64,000 nucleotides of DNA from Candidatus Merdivicinus intestinigallinarum (GTDB taxonomy: Bacteria > Bacillota > Clostridia > Oscillospirales > Ruminococcaceae): contig DVOW01000050.1 of NCBI GenBank assembly GCA_018713335.1, positions 62,001 through 126,000 of the forward strand. Direction: 5' to 3'. The position numbers were made by a program, and so were the translations under genes. The notes below the pieces were generated by a model. The model ran no database searches, was not told the DNA's origin, and worked only from the letters and a program-made list of their open reading frames with translations. Every line of letters starts with the position of its first letter. Within the stretch, counting starts at the first letter, position 1. This document shows, in pieces, positions 39,732 to 50,007 of the stretch.

Positions 39732-41072
39732 ATGGCCATGCATTTAAATTCTACATATTTGAAAGGATTTATGGCGGAACACGAGCTCACTGCTCTGTCC
39801 GGGGCTGTCAAAAACGCCCATGAGGCCCTCCACAGCGGCACTGGCCTTGGCAGCGACTTTTTAGGCTGGGTGGAGCTCCCCACTAATTACGATAAAGAGG
39901 AATTTGCCCGGATCCAGCAGGCGGCCGAGAAGATCCGCAATCAGGCGGACATCCTCATCGTCATCGGCATCGGCGGCTCCTATCTGGGGGCCCGGGCCGC
40001 GATCGAGCTGCTGAAATCCCAGCTGTACAACAATCTGAAAAAGGACACGCCGGACATCTACTTCGCCGGCAACAGCGTCAGCCCCTCCTATTTGCAGGAG
40101 CTTCTGTCCATCTGCGAGGGCAAGGACATTGCCGTCAACGTAATCTCCAAATCCGGCACCACAACGGAACCGGCTCTGGCCTTCCGGGTGTTCAAGGCCC
40201 TGCTGGAGAAGAAATACGGCATGGAAGGCGCAAGAGAGCGCATTTACTGCACCACCGATAAGGCGAAAGGCACTTTGAAGGAATTGGCCGACCGGGAAGG
40301 CTACGCCACCTTTGTGGTTCCCGACGACGTTGGCGGCCGGTATTCCGTTTTGACCGCCGTGGGCCTGCTGCCCATTGCCGCCGCCGGCTGCGACATCCAG
40401 AAGATGATGGAGGGCGCCAAAGCTGCCCAGGACGCCTTTATGAACCCCGATTTGGCGGAAAACGACTGCTACCGCTACGCCGCCACTCGGTTTGCCCTGC
40501 ATCAGAAGGGCAAATCTGTGGAGATTATGGCCAGCTTCGACCCCTGCTACGCTATGATGGCCGAATGGTACAAGCAGCTTTATGGCGAGAGCGAGGGCAA
40601 GGACGGCAAGGGCCTCTATCCTTCCTCGGTGATCTTCTCCACCGACCTGCACTCTTTGGGACAGTTTATCCAGGACGGCTCCCGGATCATGTTTGAGACC
40701 TTTGTGGACATCCAGAAACCCAAACAGGATTTCTTTATCGAGGCGGACCCGGAAAACCTGGACGGTTTGAATTTCTTAGCCAACCAGAATATGTCTAATG
40801 TCAACCGCAAGGTCATGGAAGCCACTATCCTGGCCCACACCGAAGGCGGCGTGCCGGCTCTGGTGCTGGAGGTCCCGGAAATCAACGAATTTGAATTCGG
40901 CTATATGGTGTATTTCTTTGAAAAGGCCTGCGCTATTTCCGGCTACCTCCTGGGCGTCAACCCCTTTGACCAGCCCGGTGTGGAAAGCTACAAGAAAAAC
41001 ATGTTCGCACTGTTGGGCAAGCCCGGCTACGAGGACCGCAAAGCGGATCTGGAAGCCCGGATTTCCAAATAA
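39732..41072 (+). CDS. pgi: glucose-6-phosphate isomerase
   Basis: [65 protein letters not shown]. Confidence 0.97.
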   Translation: MAMHLNSTYLKGFMAEHELTALSGAVKNAHEALHSGTGLGSDFLGWVELPTNYDKEEFARIQQAAEKIRNQADILIVIGIGGSYLGARAAIELLKSQLYNNLKKDTPDIYFAGNSVSPSYLQELLSICEGKDIAVNVISKSGTTTEPALAFRVFKALLEKKYGMEGARERIYCTTDKAKGTLKELADREGYATFVVPDDVGGRYSVLTAVGLLPIAAAGCDIQKMMEGAKAAQDAFMNPDLAENDCYRYAATRFALHQKGKSVEIMASFDPCYAMMAEWYKQLYGESEGKDGKGLYPSSVIFSTDLHSLGQFIQDGSRIMFETFVDIQKPKQDFFIEADPENLDGLNFLANQNMSNVNRKVMEATILAHTEGGVPALVLEVPEINEFEFGYMVYFFEKACAISGYLLGVNPFDQPGVESYKKNMFALLGKPGYEDRKADLEARISK

Positions 41073-41118
41073 ACGCATCATTCAACTAAGTAAACTATTA
41101 TAAAATGGAGGGTATGTT

Positions 41119-41529
41119 ATGATTACTCTGATCGTAGGAAAAAAAGGAACCGGCAAAACCAAAATCCTGGTAGACATGGTAGCGGAAGCGGAGAAGGTTT
41201 CCAGCGGCAACGTGGTCTGCATCGAAAAGGTGCCGAAACTCACCTATGACATCCCTTCTTCCGTCCGTCTGATGGAAACTTCCAAAGACGAGATCGAAGG
41301 CTATGAAGAATTTTACGGGTTCCTGACCGGCGTTCTGGCAGGCAACTTTGACATCACCGATATGTTCATCGACTCCACCCTGCGCATCGGCGGCCGCGAC
41401 TACGACAAGCTGGGCAAATTCCTCCAGAAGCTCAACAAATCCGTGGGCGACCGGAATGTAAACATCGTGTTCACCATTTCCGCGGACAAGGAAGAACTGC
41501 CTGAGTCCGTCACCGCTTTCATCAAATAA
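41119..41529 (+). CDS. small P-loop protein of unknown function
   Basis: Walker A IVGKKGTGKTK; hydrophobic strand ending MFIDS; 136 aa. Confidence 0.75.
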   Translation: MITLIVGKKGTGKTKILVDMVAEAEKVSSGNVVCIEKVPKLTYDIPSSVRLMETSKDEIEGYEEFYGFLTGVLAGNFDITDMFIDSTLRIGGRDYDKLGKFLQKLNKSVGDRNVNIVFTISADKEELPESVTAFIK

Positions 41530-41563
41530 GCAGCCAGATTCCATACATCCGGGCTGTCTTCTG

Positions 41564-41595
41564 CCGGGCATCCGGCGGGGGACGCCCGGTTTTTC
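41564..41595 (+). terminator. Rho-independent terminator
   Basis: CCGGGC...GCCCGG + TTTTTC. Confidence 0.8.
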
Positions 41596-41627
41596 TGTAA
41601 AATATTTCAGCGAGAAAGGAACCTTTT

Positions 41628-43190
41628 ATGAACCGGCTGGACCTTTTGGATTCCACCCTGCGGGACGGTTCCCAGGGGGAGAATATCAGTTTTTCCGTCA
41701 ACGACAAACTCAATATCGTCAGGCTTTTAGACGGCCTGGGCATCCCGTATATCGAAGCCGGGAACCCGGCCTCCAACCCCAAGGACCGGGAATTTTTTGA
41801 GAAAGCCGCGGGCCTTGCCCTGCAGAACAGCCGGATCGTGGCCTTCGGCTCCACCCGGAAGCCCGGCCTGCCGCCGGAGGAGGACAGCGGCTTGCAGGCT
41901 TTGCTGGACGCCGGGACGGACACCCTGGCCATATTCGGCAAGGCCTCGGCCTTCCATGTGGAAAAGGTTCTGCGCACCAGCCGGGAGGAGAATCTGCGGA
42001 TGGTGGAGGACAGCATCCGGTATTTATTAAGCCATGGGAAACAGGTGTTTTTTGACGCGGAGCACTTTTTCGACGGCTTCCGTCAGGACCCGGAGTATTC
42101 CATGGCGGTGCTGGAAGCCGCCCAAAAGGCCGGGGCGGCCTGCCTGGTCCTCTGCGACACCAACGGCGGCACCATGCCTGGGGAGATTTTTGAAACAGTG
42201 AAGCGGGTTAAGCAGATGATTTCTGCGCCCATTGGCATCCACTGCCACAACGACGCCGGATGCGCCGAGGCAAACTCCATCCTAGCGGTGCAGGCCGGGG
42301 CCGTCCAGGTTCAGGGGACGTTGCTGGGGTTCGGGGAACGGTGCGGCAACGCCAATCTTTCTACCCTGATTCCGTCCTTGCAGGTGAAGCTGGGGTACCG
42401 GTGTATCCCGCCGGAAAACCTTCACAATCTGACCCAGTGCGCCCGGGCGGTGGGGGAGGCCGCCAATGTGGTGCTGGACAACGGGATGCCTTATGTGGGC
42501 CGCAGCGCCTTTGCCCACAAAGGGGGAATGCACATTGACGGGGTGCTGAAGGTCCCCGCGTCTTTCGAGCACATGGACCCTTCTGCCGTGGGCAATTCCC
42601 GCAGCCTCTTGATTTCCGAAGCGGCGGGACGGGCGGCGGTTTCCCGGGTTTTGGGGACCGATGGGAAAGACCCCAGCACTGCCGAGATCCTGCGCCTGGT
42701 CAAGGAACAGGAGCACCAGGGGTACCAGTACGAGTATGCCGCCGCCAGCTTGCAGATGCTGGCTATCCGCAGCCGGCCGGATTTCCGCCCTTATTTTACG
42801 GTGGTGTATTCCCGCACTATCGGAGAGCAGCGGGGGAATGGGGAAGGCTTGGGGAACGGTTCCTCCGCTGTTGTAAAAATCCAGGCTGGGGACAGCTTTG
42901 AGGTCTGCGGCGCGGAAGGGGAAGGCCCCGTCCATGCCCTGGACCGGGCCTTGCGGCAGGCTGTGGGGAAATTTTATCCCAGCGTGGAAAAGACACGGCT
43001 GACAGACTATAAGGTAAGGGTCATCGACCCCCAGGACGCCACTGCCGCACGGGTGCGGGTCTTGGTGGAAACTACCGACGGCAAGGACGTCTGGTCCACA
43101 GTGGGGGTTTCCCGGGACGTGATCCAGGCCAGCCTGCTGGCCTGCGTGGACGCCTTGGAATATAGGCTCTGGAAGGAGGCACAGCCGTGA
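41628..43190 (+). CDS. cimA: citramalate synthase
   Basis: LLDSTLRDGSQGENISFSVNDKLNIVRLLDGLGIPYIEAGNPASNPKD; HKGGMHIDGVLK; C-terminal regulatory domain. Confidence 0.9.
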   Translation: MNRLDLLDSTLRDGSQGENISFSVNDKLNIVRLLDGLGIPYIEAGNPASNPKDREFFEKAAGLALQNSRIVAFGSTRKPGLPPEEDSGLQALLDAGTDTLAIFGKASAFHVEKVLRTSREENLRMVEDSIRYLLSHGKQVFFDAEHFFDGFRQDPEYSMAVLEAAQKAGAACLVLCDTNGGTMPGEIFETVKRVKQMISAPIGIHCHNDAGCAEANSILAVQAGAVQVQGTLLGFGERCGNANLSTLIPSLQVKLGYRCIPPENLHNLTQCARAVGEAANVVLDNGMPYVGRSAFAHKGGMHIDGVLKVPASFEHMDPSAVGNSRSLLISEAAGRAAVSRVLGTDGKDPSTAEILRLVKEQEHQGYQYEYAAASLQMLAIRSRPDFRPYFTVVYSRTIGEQRGNGEGLGNGSSAVVKIQAGDSFEVCGAEGEGPVHALDRALRQAVGKFYPSVEKTRLTDYKVRVIDPQDATAARVRVLVETTDGKDVWSTVGVSRDVIQASLLACVDALEYRLWKEAQP

Positions 43191-43999
43191 CCTTGTTTGT
43201 ATCGGATTTGGACGGCACCCTCATCGGCGGGAAACTGACCATCCCGCCGGACAGCGCGGCGGGGATCAACGCCGCCATTGCCCGAGGGGACGGCTTTGCC
43301 GTGGCCACTGCCCGGACGCCCGCCACGGTCAAGGGGATCCTGGAACCGGTCCATGGGGCCCTGCCCGCCATTGTCATGAACGGGGCCGGGGTATTCGACT
43401 TTGAAAGGGAAGAGTACATCTGGCTGGCGGAAATGAGCCGGGAAAAAGCCCAAACGGTGCTGGACGCGTTAGACAGTCTTAACATGGACGGCTTTTTGTA
43501 CACAGTGGACGGCTGCCGCATCAACGTCTATTACCGGGAACTGGAAAACCTGAGCCAGCGGATGTTTTTGGAAGCCCGCACCGGCAAGCCCTATAAAACT
43601 TTTTTCCAGGGGGAGGCCCCGGAAAAGGCCCGGCGGGTGTTTTTCTGCGTCATCGACTCGGAGGAACGCACCGCCCGTCTGGCGGCAGCCTTAAGGGAGA
43701 TACCGGGGCTTAACGTGTTCCATTACCGGGACGTCCACGACCCGGCAAACTGGTATGTGGAAGTGTACGACAAGTCCGCCTCCAAAGCGGTGGGGGTCCG
43801 GTTTTTAAAGGAGAAGTTTCACTTTGACCATGTCGTAGCCTTTGGGGACAACTTAAACGACCTGCCCCTGTTTGCGGCGGCGGACGAAAGCTACGCCGTG
43901 GCCGGGGCGGTGGAAGAGCTGAAAAACGCCGCTTCCGGCGTCCTGGAGGAACCGGACGTCGGCGCGGTAGGCCGGTTTATCGGGGCTTATGGAAAGTAG
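43187..43999 (+). CDS. Cof-type HAD hydrolase
   Basis: LFVSDLDGTLIGGKLTIPPDSAAGINAAIARG; VVAFGDNLNDLPLFAAADESYAV. Confidence 0.9.
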   Translation: MTLFVSDLDGTLIGGKLTIPPDSAAGINAAIARGDGFAVATARTPATVKGILEPVHGALPAIVMNGAGVFDFEREEYIWLAEMSREKAQTVLDALDSLNMDGFLYTVDGCRINVYYRELENLSQRMFLEARTGKPYKTFFQGEAPEKARRVFFCVIDSEERTARLAAALREIPGLNVFHYRDVHDPANWYVEVYDKSASKAVGVRFLKEKFHFDHVVAFGDNLNDLPLFAAADESYAVAGAVEELKNAASGVLEEPDVGAVGRFIGAYGK

Positions 44000-44024
44000 G
44001 TTTTCGGAATCAATTAGGCTAGAA

Positions 44025-44052
44025 AAAGGCGGCTCTATCAAAGAGCCGCTAA
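44025..44052 (-). terminator. Intrinsic terminator hairpin (best U-tract on minus strand)
   Basis: Minus strand AGCGGCTC-TTTGATA-GAGCCGCC followed by TTTTTC. Confidence 0.6.
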
Positions 44053-44116
44053 AACTTTTTGAAAGTAAAACTGCACAATAGAGGAAAATAGAAAGTTTTG
44101 GTCAAGCTTGTTTCAT

Positions 44117-44314
44117 GTCGTGAACAAATTCACGACCGCTTGCAGGATTTCCATTCCGTGAACAAAGTTCACGGCGGACAGAGTCCTTGGCCGTTTCCCG
44201 CAGGAAACGGAACCTTATCCCTTCGCGCCTCGGGCGCGAACAAAGAGAAAAAAAGGCGGCTCGCAAGCCGCCCGCGGATGACCCCGCGCCGTCATTTTGC
44301 TTGCAAAATGACGG
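44117..44314. repeat. Array of six perfect hairpins (candidate structured RNA/composite repeat)
   Basis: GTCGTGAA/TTCACGAC, CCGTGAAC/GTTCACGG, CCGTTTCC/GGAAACGG, TTCGCGCC/GGCGCGAA, GGCGGCT/AGCCGCC, CCGTCATTTTG/CAAAATGACGG. Confidence 0.85.
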
Positions 44315-44398
44315 GTTAGAATTTTCCAAGTTTTTCTCCACGGTGCATTTGCGCCAGCAAAGCAGAGGCTTCGTACAAATTGCCAAACAACCACATAT

Positions 44399-44860
44399 TC
44401 ACACATTCCGCAGACGCTTGAAAAAGGAGGTCAGCAGCGCGGCGGATTCCTCCGCCAAAACCCCGCCGCAGACTTCCGGATGGTGGTTGAACCGTTCCCG
44501 GAACAGGTCGGTGACGCTGCCGCAGCACCCAGCCTTCCGGTCCGGCGCGCCGTAGACCACCCGTTTGATCCGGGCGTTGATAATGGCTCCGGCGCACATG
44601 GGGCAGGGCTCTAAGGTCACATACAGGGTGGCTTTGTGGAGCCGCCAGCCGCCAAGTTTCCGGCAGGCCTCCTCAATGGCTAGGATTTCCGCGTGGGCGG
44701 TGGCGCGCTTGTCCAGCTCCCGGCGGTTGTAAGCGGAGGCCACCACCTCTCCGTCCCACACCAAAACGGCCCCGATGGGGGTTTCATCCTGGGAAGCGGC
44801 GATTTTTGCCTGCTCTAAAGCCAGGCGCATGTACATTTCGTCTTGCTCTAAAGTTGCCAA
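44399..44860 (-). CDS. tadA: tRNA-specific adenosine deaminase
   Basis: MRLALEQAKIAASQDETPIGAVLV, TAHAEILAIEEAC, TLEPCPMCAGAIINARI; TTG start after AAAGGAG. Confidence 0.92.
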   Translation of the reverse strand: MATLEQDEMYMRLALEQAKIAASQDETPIGAVLVWDGEVVASAYNRRELDKRATAHAEILAIEEACRKLGGWRLHKATLYVTLEPCPMCAGAIINARIKRVVYGAPDRKAGCCGSVTDLFRERFNHHPEVCGGVLAEESAALLTSFFKRLRNV

Positions 44861-44879
44861 AGCAAGGCTCCTTTCTGAT

Positions 44880-45941
44880 TTAACCGATGATTTGGATATG
44901 GGAAAAAATCTGGACGATCCACAAAGCGGCGGCAATCAAAAAGACGGCGTTGCTGAAAAACCGCCGGAGTTTGACCGAGATGCGGGTGGCGGTATGGCCG
45001 CTGCTGAGGATAAAGGGGTTCCCTTCCAGGTGGCTGAACCGGACAAAGGCCAGCATGCCGATGAGGGTCACAGCCAAAAACAGGAGGATGCGCAGGGTGG
45101 AGCTGAGTGTCCCCGGGAAAAGGTGGGGCAGGTTTTCGGAAGCCAGGCTTAAAAGCAGGCAGCAGAACCGGCCCGCCACAGCGGTCCAAACCGAGCCGCT
45201 GCGGATCACAAAATATCCCAGCACCAGTCCCAGCAGGAAGGCCCGCAGGTCCCGGCTCAGATTATAGTGGATGAGGCTGAAGCTGAAAGCGGAAACCACA
45301 ATGGCAAAGGAATCCCCAAACTGCCGCAGGGAGCGCAGGATGACCCCCCGGAATAAAAATTCTTCCAAAATGGCCGGGACCACCAGCACCCGGATGAGAT
45401 AAAAGGGCACGGCGGCTAAAGCGGCGGGCATGCTGTTTTCCGGATGCAGCTCCACCAGGTGCAGGTTTTGCAGCAGCCCGGCGGAAGCGTCCAGGATAAA
45501 GGTGGACACCGCCCATACGGCCATGCACAGGGCGATGCCGTAGGAAAAGGTGTTGGAGGAAGGGCGCCGGGTCAGGGGGACGCTCTTCTTTCGGGGGCGC
45601 AGCAGGAACGCGGCCAGGATCAGCGGGATCCCCAGGGACAGGAGGCTCTGGGCGAGCTGCCCCAGTTCCAGATACACGGCCTGGAGGTTCATGGACTGGT
45701 ACGCCGAATCGCTCAAATAGACAAAGGGTGTAAAAATCAGGTTCAAAAGCACCTGAATGGGATAAACCGAAAACGCGGGGATAAAAAGGATCCCCAGCAA
45801 TACCAGCCCGATCACGGCGGCGTTTTTCCAAATACCCCGGCTTTCCCGGAACCAGGGGTCCTCGGAAACAAAGCCATACCCATTGACGTAGATATGTCCG
45901 GCGGGGGGCGGCGTTTTGCCGCCGGGTGTTTGGTAGTTCAT
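44880..45941 (-). CDS. CPBP family intramembrane metalloprotease
   Basis: VVPAILEEFLFRGVILRSLRQFG (EExxxR), FSFSLIHYNLSRDLRAFLLGLVLGY; multiple TM segments. Confidence 0.88.
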   Translation of the reverse strand: MNYQTPGGKTPPPAGHIYVNGYGFVSEDPWFRESRGIWKNAAVIGLVLLGILFIPAFSVYPIQVLLNLIFTPFVYLSDSAYQSMNLQAVYLELGQLAQSLLSLGIPLILAAFLLRPRKKSVPLTRRPSSNTFSYGIALCMAVWAVSTFILDASAGLLQNLHLVELHPENSMPAALAAVPFYLIRVLVVPAILEEFLFRGVILRSLRQFGDSFAIVVSAFSFSLIHYNLSRDLRAFLLGLVLGYFVIRSGSVWTAVAGRFCCLLLSLASENLPHLFPGTLSSTLRILLFLAVTLIGMLAFVRFSHLEGNPFILSSGHTATRISVKLRRFFSNAVFLIAAALWIVQIFSHIQIIG

Positions 45942-46090
45942 AAAAAACCCCTCCTGGAGAATTGTAGACATAGCGGGACATAAGCCCGGATGAATGATTA
46001 TTTTCATTATACCACGTCAAATGGGAAAATAATAGAGTTGTTTTGTGAACTTTCTGCCCGGCAGGGCCGGAATTTCCGCACAGGAATGGC

Positions 46091-46558
46091 TTACAAGGCG
46101 CTGCTTTCCTGTGGGAAATACCGCCTGAAAATCCCCCGGACGCCGGCCTGGACATCCCGCAGGGTATCATCGAAATTTCCGGTGTACCAGGGGTCGGCCA
46201 CTTCCCCGGGGGTGTCGGTGAAATCCAGCAAAAGGAAGACTTTTCCCGCCGGGTCGCCGCCGGCGATCCGGCGGATGTTTTGCAGGTTCCATTCATCCAT
46301 GCCAATCAGCAGGTCGTACCGGCTGTAATCGGCTTTGGTCAGCTGGCGGGCGGTTTTGCCCGCGCAGGAAATCCCCAGTTCCTGGAGCTTTTTCCGGGTC
46401 CCCGGGTGCACCGGGTTCCCGATTTCCTCGGTGCTGGTGGCGGCGGAATCCGCGTGGATCTTGCCCTCTAGGCCCAGCTTCCGGGCGGTGTCGTTTAAGA
46501 CAAATTCTGCCATAGGCGAACGGCAGATGTTGCCGTGGCAGATAAAAAGTATTTTCAT
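46091..46558 (-). CDS. low molecular weight protein-tyrosine-phosphatase
   Basis: ILFICHGNICRSPMAEFVLND (CxxxxxR[S]), VADPWYTGNFD. Confidence 0.94.
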   Translation of the reverse strand: MKILFICHGNICRSPMAEFVLNDTARKLGLEGKIHADSAATSTEEIGNPVHPGTRKKLQELGISCAGKTARQLTKADYSRYDLLIGMDEWNLQNIRRIAGGDPAGKVFLLLDFTDTPGEVADPWYTGNFDDTLRDVQAGVRGIFRRYFPQESSAL

Positions 46559-46677
46559 CCTGTTATTCCTTTCTTATTTTGGTTATATACTGACGCCTAA
46601 AAACAGGCCCAAGAGGCTGAAGGGGACCAGAATCAGCAGATTCCCGTCATGAGGGACAGCAAGAAGTACGGCCGCGG

Positions 46678-47268
46678 TTATTCGTTCTGTCCATGCTCCC
46701 AGGGCGTATCAAAATCCGTCAGGGCCTTTTCCGGCACGTCATAGTAAAAAATCCGGTCCGGATAGCGTTTGAATAGGCTCCGGCCCCCTTGGTCCCCGTG
46801 AATGGAAAGCAGCTCTTCCCGGAATATGGGAGCGAAAATAGTGGGGGACCCGAACCGGTTCCCGGCTTTCACCCGCCCTAAAGGGAGCTCCTGCCTGGCG
46901 TATGCTTCCAGAAAGCCATAGAGCAGTTCCCCAGTGAAATACGGCTCATCGCAGACAAAAAAGCAGAAGGCGGCGTCTGCCCTTGCCTTTAAAATTCCCG
47001 CCCGCATGGAGGCCGCCATGCCTTCCTCCGGTGGCGGCGCTTCCACCGGGCAAAATCCCCGGCGGAGGGCTTCTTCCCGAATGGCCGGTTCCCTGGTGAC
47101 CGCCAAGATCCGGCAGAGAGGGGAAACCGCCTGGGCCGCATCGAAAGCGTACTGGAAAAGGGGCTTCCCATCAAAGTCCGCCAGCAGCTTTTTGCCTTCC
47201 GATTCCCGGGAGATTGCGGCAAACCGGCGGGAAACCCCGCCGGCCAACAAAATCAGGTCAGTTTTCAC
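46678..47268 (-). CDS. MobA/MocA-like nucleotidyltransferase (putative molybdenum cofactor cytidylyltransferase)
   Basis: LILLAGGVSRRF...GKKLLADFDGKPLFQYAFDAA; FFVCDEPYFTG; GSPTIFAPIFREELL; downstream of molybdenum hydroxylase genes. Confidence 0.82.
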   Translation of the reverse strand: MKTDLILLAGGVSRRFAAISRESEGKKLLADFDGKPLFQYAFDAAQAVSPLCRILAVTREPAIREEALRRGFCPVEAPPPEEGMAASMRAGILKARADAAFCFFVCDEPYFTGELLYGFLEAYARQELPLGRVKAGNRFGSPTIFAPIFREELLSIHGDQGGRSLFKRYPDRIFYYDVPEKALTDFDTPWEHGQNE

Positions 47269-49543
47269 GCTTTTTTAAAAGCCCCAGGGCAATCTCTTCC
47301 GGTTTGATGGGCAGTTCCCGGAAATAGAGGCCGGTGGCGTTATAAACGGCGTTGGCAATGGCCGGGGCCGGGGTGTTGATGACCAGCTCCCCGATGGATT
47401 TCGCGCCGAAGGGGCCGGTGGGCTCGTAGCTGCTTTCAAATTCCACCCGGATCTTTCCGGCGTCCAGGCGGGTGGGGATTTTATATTGCAGGAAGGAATT
47501 GTTCATCATATGCCCTGCCTGGTCGTACTGGATGTCCTCAAAAAGGGCCATGCCGATGCCCTGGACAATGCCGCCCTCGGTCTGGACGGTGGCCAGGTTC
47601 CGGTTGATGACAGTGCCGCAGTCCACGGCCGCCGCGTAATCCACCACTTCCACCTTGCCGGTTTCCGGGTCCAGGTCGATTTCCGCCATGCCCACCATAA
47701 AGGGCGGCGGCGACACCGGGGAGGAATGGGACTCGCTGGCGGAAATGCAGCGGTTGTGGCCGTCAAAGCTGGCGTAACCGATTTGGGAGAGGGTTACTTC
47801 CTTGTCTGCGCCCGGCTGGAACACCCGTTTGCCGTCAAATTCCGCGGCTTCCGGGTCGATGCCCAGCAGTTTCGCGCCGGTTTCCAGGATTTTCTGCCGG
47901 AGCTTTTCGCAGGTTTTCACCACGGCCATGCCGGTGACATAGGTGGTGGAGGAGGCGTAGGAGCCGGTGTCATAGGGAGACTGGTCGGTGTCCACCCCCC
48001 GGACGGCGATCCGGTCGATGTCGCAGTCCAGGCAGTCGGCGGCCATTTGGGCCAGGATGGTGTCGCAGCCCGTTCCCATGTCGGTGCAGCCCACCAGCAG
48101 GGTGTAAAAGCCGTCGTCGTTTAAGCGGATCTCTACGCTGGCGATGTCCACTCCGGAAATGCCGCTGCCCTGCATGGCCATAGCCACGCCGACGCTGCGG
48201 ATGTGGCCGTTTTCCAGGACTTTGGCCGGGAATTTTTCCTGCCAGTTCATCATTTCCTTGGCTTTGGCCATACATTTGTCCAGGGTGCAGCTCTGGCAGG
48301 TTTCGTTATAATAGGTGCGCATGACCTGGCCTTCCAGCACCATGTTTTTCTCCCGGATGGCGCAGGGGTCCATGCCCAGCTCCGCCGCCATTTCGCTGAC
48401 GGCGGATTCCACGGCGAAGATGCCCTGGGTGGCCCCGTAGCCCCGGTAGGCCCCGCCGCCCATGGTGTTGGTGTAAACCACGTCGCAGGAGAACCGGGCC
48501 GCCTCAATGCCCCCGTAGAGGGACAGGGATTTGTGGCCCACTAAGCCGATGGTGGTGGGGCCGTGCTCCCCGTAGGCCCCGGCGTTGGACAGGGCGTACA
48601 GGTCGATGGCCCTGATGACGCCGTCTTTGGTTGCGCCGATGCGGACGGTCATCTGCATCTGGTGCCGGGGGGAGCCGTTGGTCATGGATTCCTCCCGGGT
48701 GTAGACAATGGCCGCCGGACGGCCGGTTTTTAAGGTGACAAAAGCGGGGTACACCTCGCTGACGGCGCTTTGCTTGGCCCCGAAGCCGCCGCCGATGCGG
48801 GGCTTCACCACCCGAATCTGGGATTTGGGGATTTCCAGAGCATTGGAGAGGATCCGCCGCACATGGAAGGGGACCTGGGTGGAGCTCACAAGGCTCAACC
48901 GCCCGTATTCGTCCAAATAGGAGTAGGTGCGGAAGGTTTCCATCATGGCCTGGTTGTTGGCCTTGGTCCGGTAGGTGCGGGTGAGCACCACGTCGCACCG
49001 GCTGAGGGCTTCCTCCACATCGCCCACCTCAAACACATCGGTGCTGCAAAGGTTCCGGCGGTTGTCCGCCCCAACAGGGCAGAGGGCTTTGAAGTCCTCC
49101 TCCGGATGCACCAAAATGGGGTTGTCCTTGGCCTTGGTAAAGTCCAGCAACGGCTCCCGGACGTCGTATTTCACCTTGATGAGATTCATGGCCTTCAAAG
49201 CGGCGGCTTCCGTTTCGGCGGCAATAATGGCCACCGGGTCCCCGGCGCAACGCAGATGCCTGTCCAGAATCAGCCGGTCGTAGGGGCTGGGCTCCGGATA
49301 GGTCTGGCCCGCCGTGGTGAACCGGGATTTGGGCACATCGTGGTAAGTGAAAACGGCGGCCACCCCCGGAACCTTCAAGGCCGCCGCGGTGTTAATGTCC
49401 TCAATAAAGGCGTTGGCATGGGGGCTGCGGAGAAGTTTTACCACCAGGGTATTCTGGGGAATCAAATCGCCGGTGTAGACCGGCTTGCCGGTGACCAGGC
49501 TCATGGCATCCTTTTTCCGGACGCGGCTGTTGACATAGCTCAT
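47258..49543 (-). CDS. xanthine dehydrogenase-family molybdenum-binding subunit
   Basis: VTGKPVYTGDL, VVKPRIGGGFGAKQ, GGGAYRGYGATQGIFAVES, GVAMAMQGSG, PFGAKSIGE. Confidence 0.92.
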   Translation of the reverse strand: MSYVNSRVRKKDAMSLVTGKPVYTGDLIPQNTLVVKLLRSPHANAFIEDINTAAALKVPGVAAVFTYHDVPKSRFTTAGQTYPEPSPYDRLILDRHLRCAGDPVAIIAAETEAAALKAMNLIKVKYDVREPLLDFTKAKDNPILVHPEEDFKALCPVGADNRRNLCSTDVFEVGDVEEALSRCDVVLTRTYRTKANNQAMMETFRTYSYLDEYGRLSLVSSTQVPFHVRRILSNALEIPKSQIRVVKPRIGGGFGAKQSAVSEVYPAFVTLKTGRPAAIVYTREESMTNGSPRHQMQMTVRIGATKDGVIRAIDLYALSNAGAYGEHGPTTIGLVGHKSLSLYGGIEAARFSCDVVYTNTMGGGAYRGYGATQGIFAVESAVSEMAAELGMDPCAIREKNMVLEGQVMRTYYNETCQSCTLDKCMAKAKEMMNWQEKFPAKVLENGHIRSVGVAMAMQGSGISGVDIASVEIRLNDDGFYTLLVGCTDMGTGCDTILAQMAADCLDCDIDRIAVRGVDTDQSPYDTGSYASSTTYVTGMAVVKTCEKLRQKILETGAKLLGIDPEAAEFDGKRVFQPGADKEVTLSQIGYASFDGHNRCISASESHSSPVSPPPFMVGMAEIDLDPETGKVEVVDYAAAVDCGTVINRNLATVQTEGGIVQGIGMALFEDIQYDQAGHMMNNSFLQYKIPTRLDAGKIRVEFESSYEPTGPFGAKSIGELVINTPAPAIANAVYNATGLYFRELPIKPEEIALGLLKKREN

Positions 49544-50007
49544 TTGCTCCCCTCCTGTTTCCATGCCAGATATTTTTTGATCGCCCGCAGCTGGCTTTGG
49601 TAGCCGGTGCAGCGGCAGAGGTTTCCGGCCAGGTATTCCTGGATTTCCTGTTCCGTGGGATTTTCCAGCTCCTTCACCATGGCCAGGACGTTCATAATGA
49701 AGCCGGGGCTGCAAAAGCCGCACTGCTCGCCGCCTTCGTCAGCTAAAAAGCCGCCGAATTCCTCCGCCTCTTTTTGCAGGCCTTCCAGAGTTGTGACGGA
49801 TTTGCCGTCGGCCCGGACCGCCAGGACGCTGCACGACAGCACCGGCTTGCCGTCCAGATGGACGGTGCAGAGGCCGCAGTTGGAGGTTTCACATCCCCGT
49901 TTGACGGAATAGCAGCCGTGGGCCCGGAGAAAATCCAACAGAACTAAATCCGGGGCTACATCTTCCGTATAATTTCTTCCGTTAATATTGACTGTAATCT
50001 GCATCAT
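49540..50007 (-). CDS. xanthine dehydrogenase-family 2Fe-2S subunit
   Basis: LLDFLRAHGCYSVKRGCETSNCGLCTVHLDGKPVLSC; EQCGFCSPGFIM; NLCRCTGY. Confidence 0.95.
   Translation of the reverse strand: MMQITVNINGRNYTEDVAPDLVLLDFLRAHGCYSVKRGCETSNCGLCTVHLDGKPVLSCSVLAVRADGKSVTTLEGLQKEAEEFGGFLADEGGEQCGFCSPGFIMNVLAMVKELENPTEQEIQEYLAGNLCRCTGYQSQLRAIKKYLAWKQEGSK

Noticed and set aside
44102-44386. 94-aa and overlapping ORFs over the six-hairpin array
   Set aside because: No SD or family features; open frames on both strands reflect the inverted repeats.
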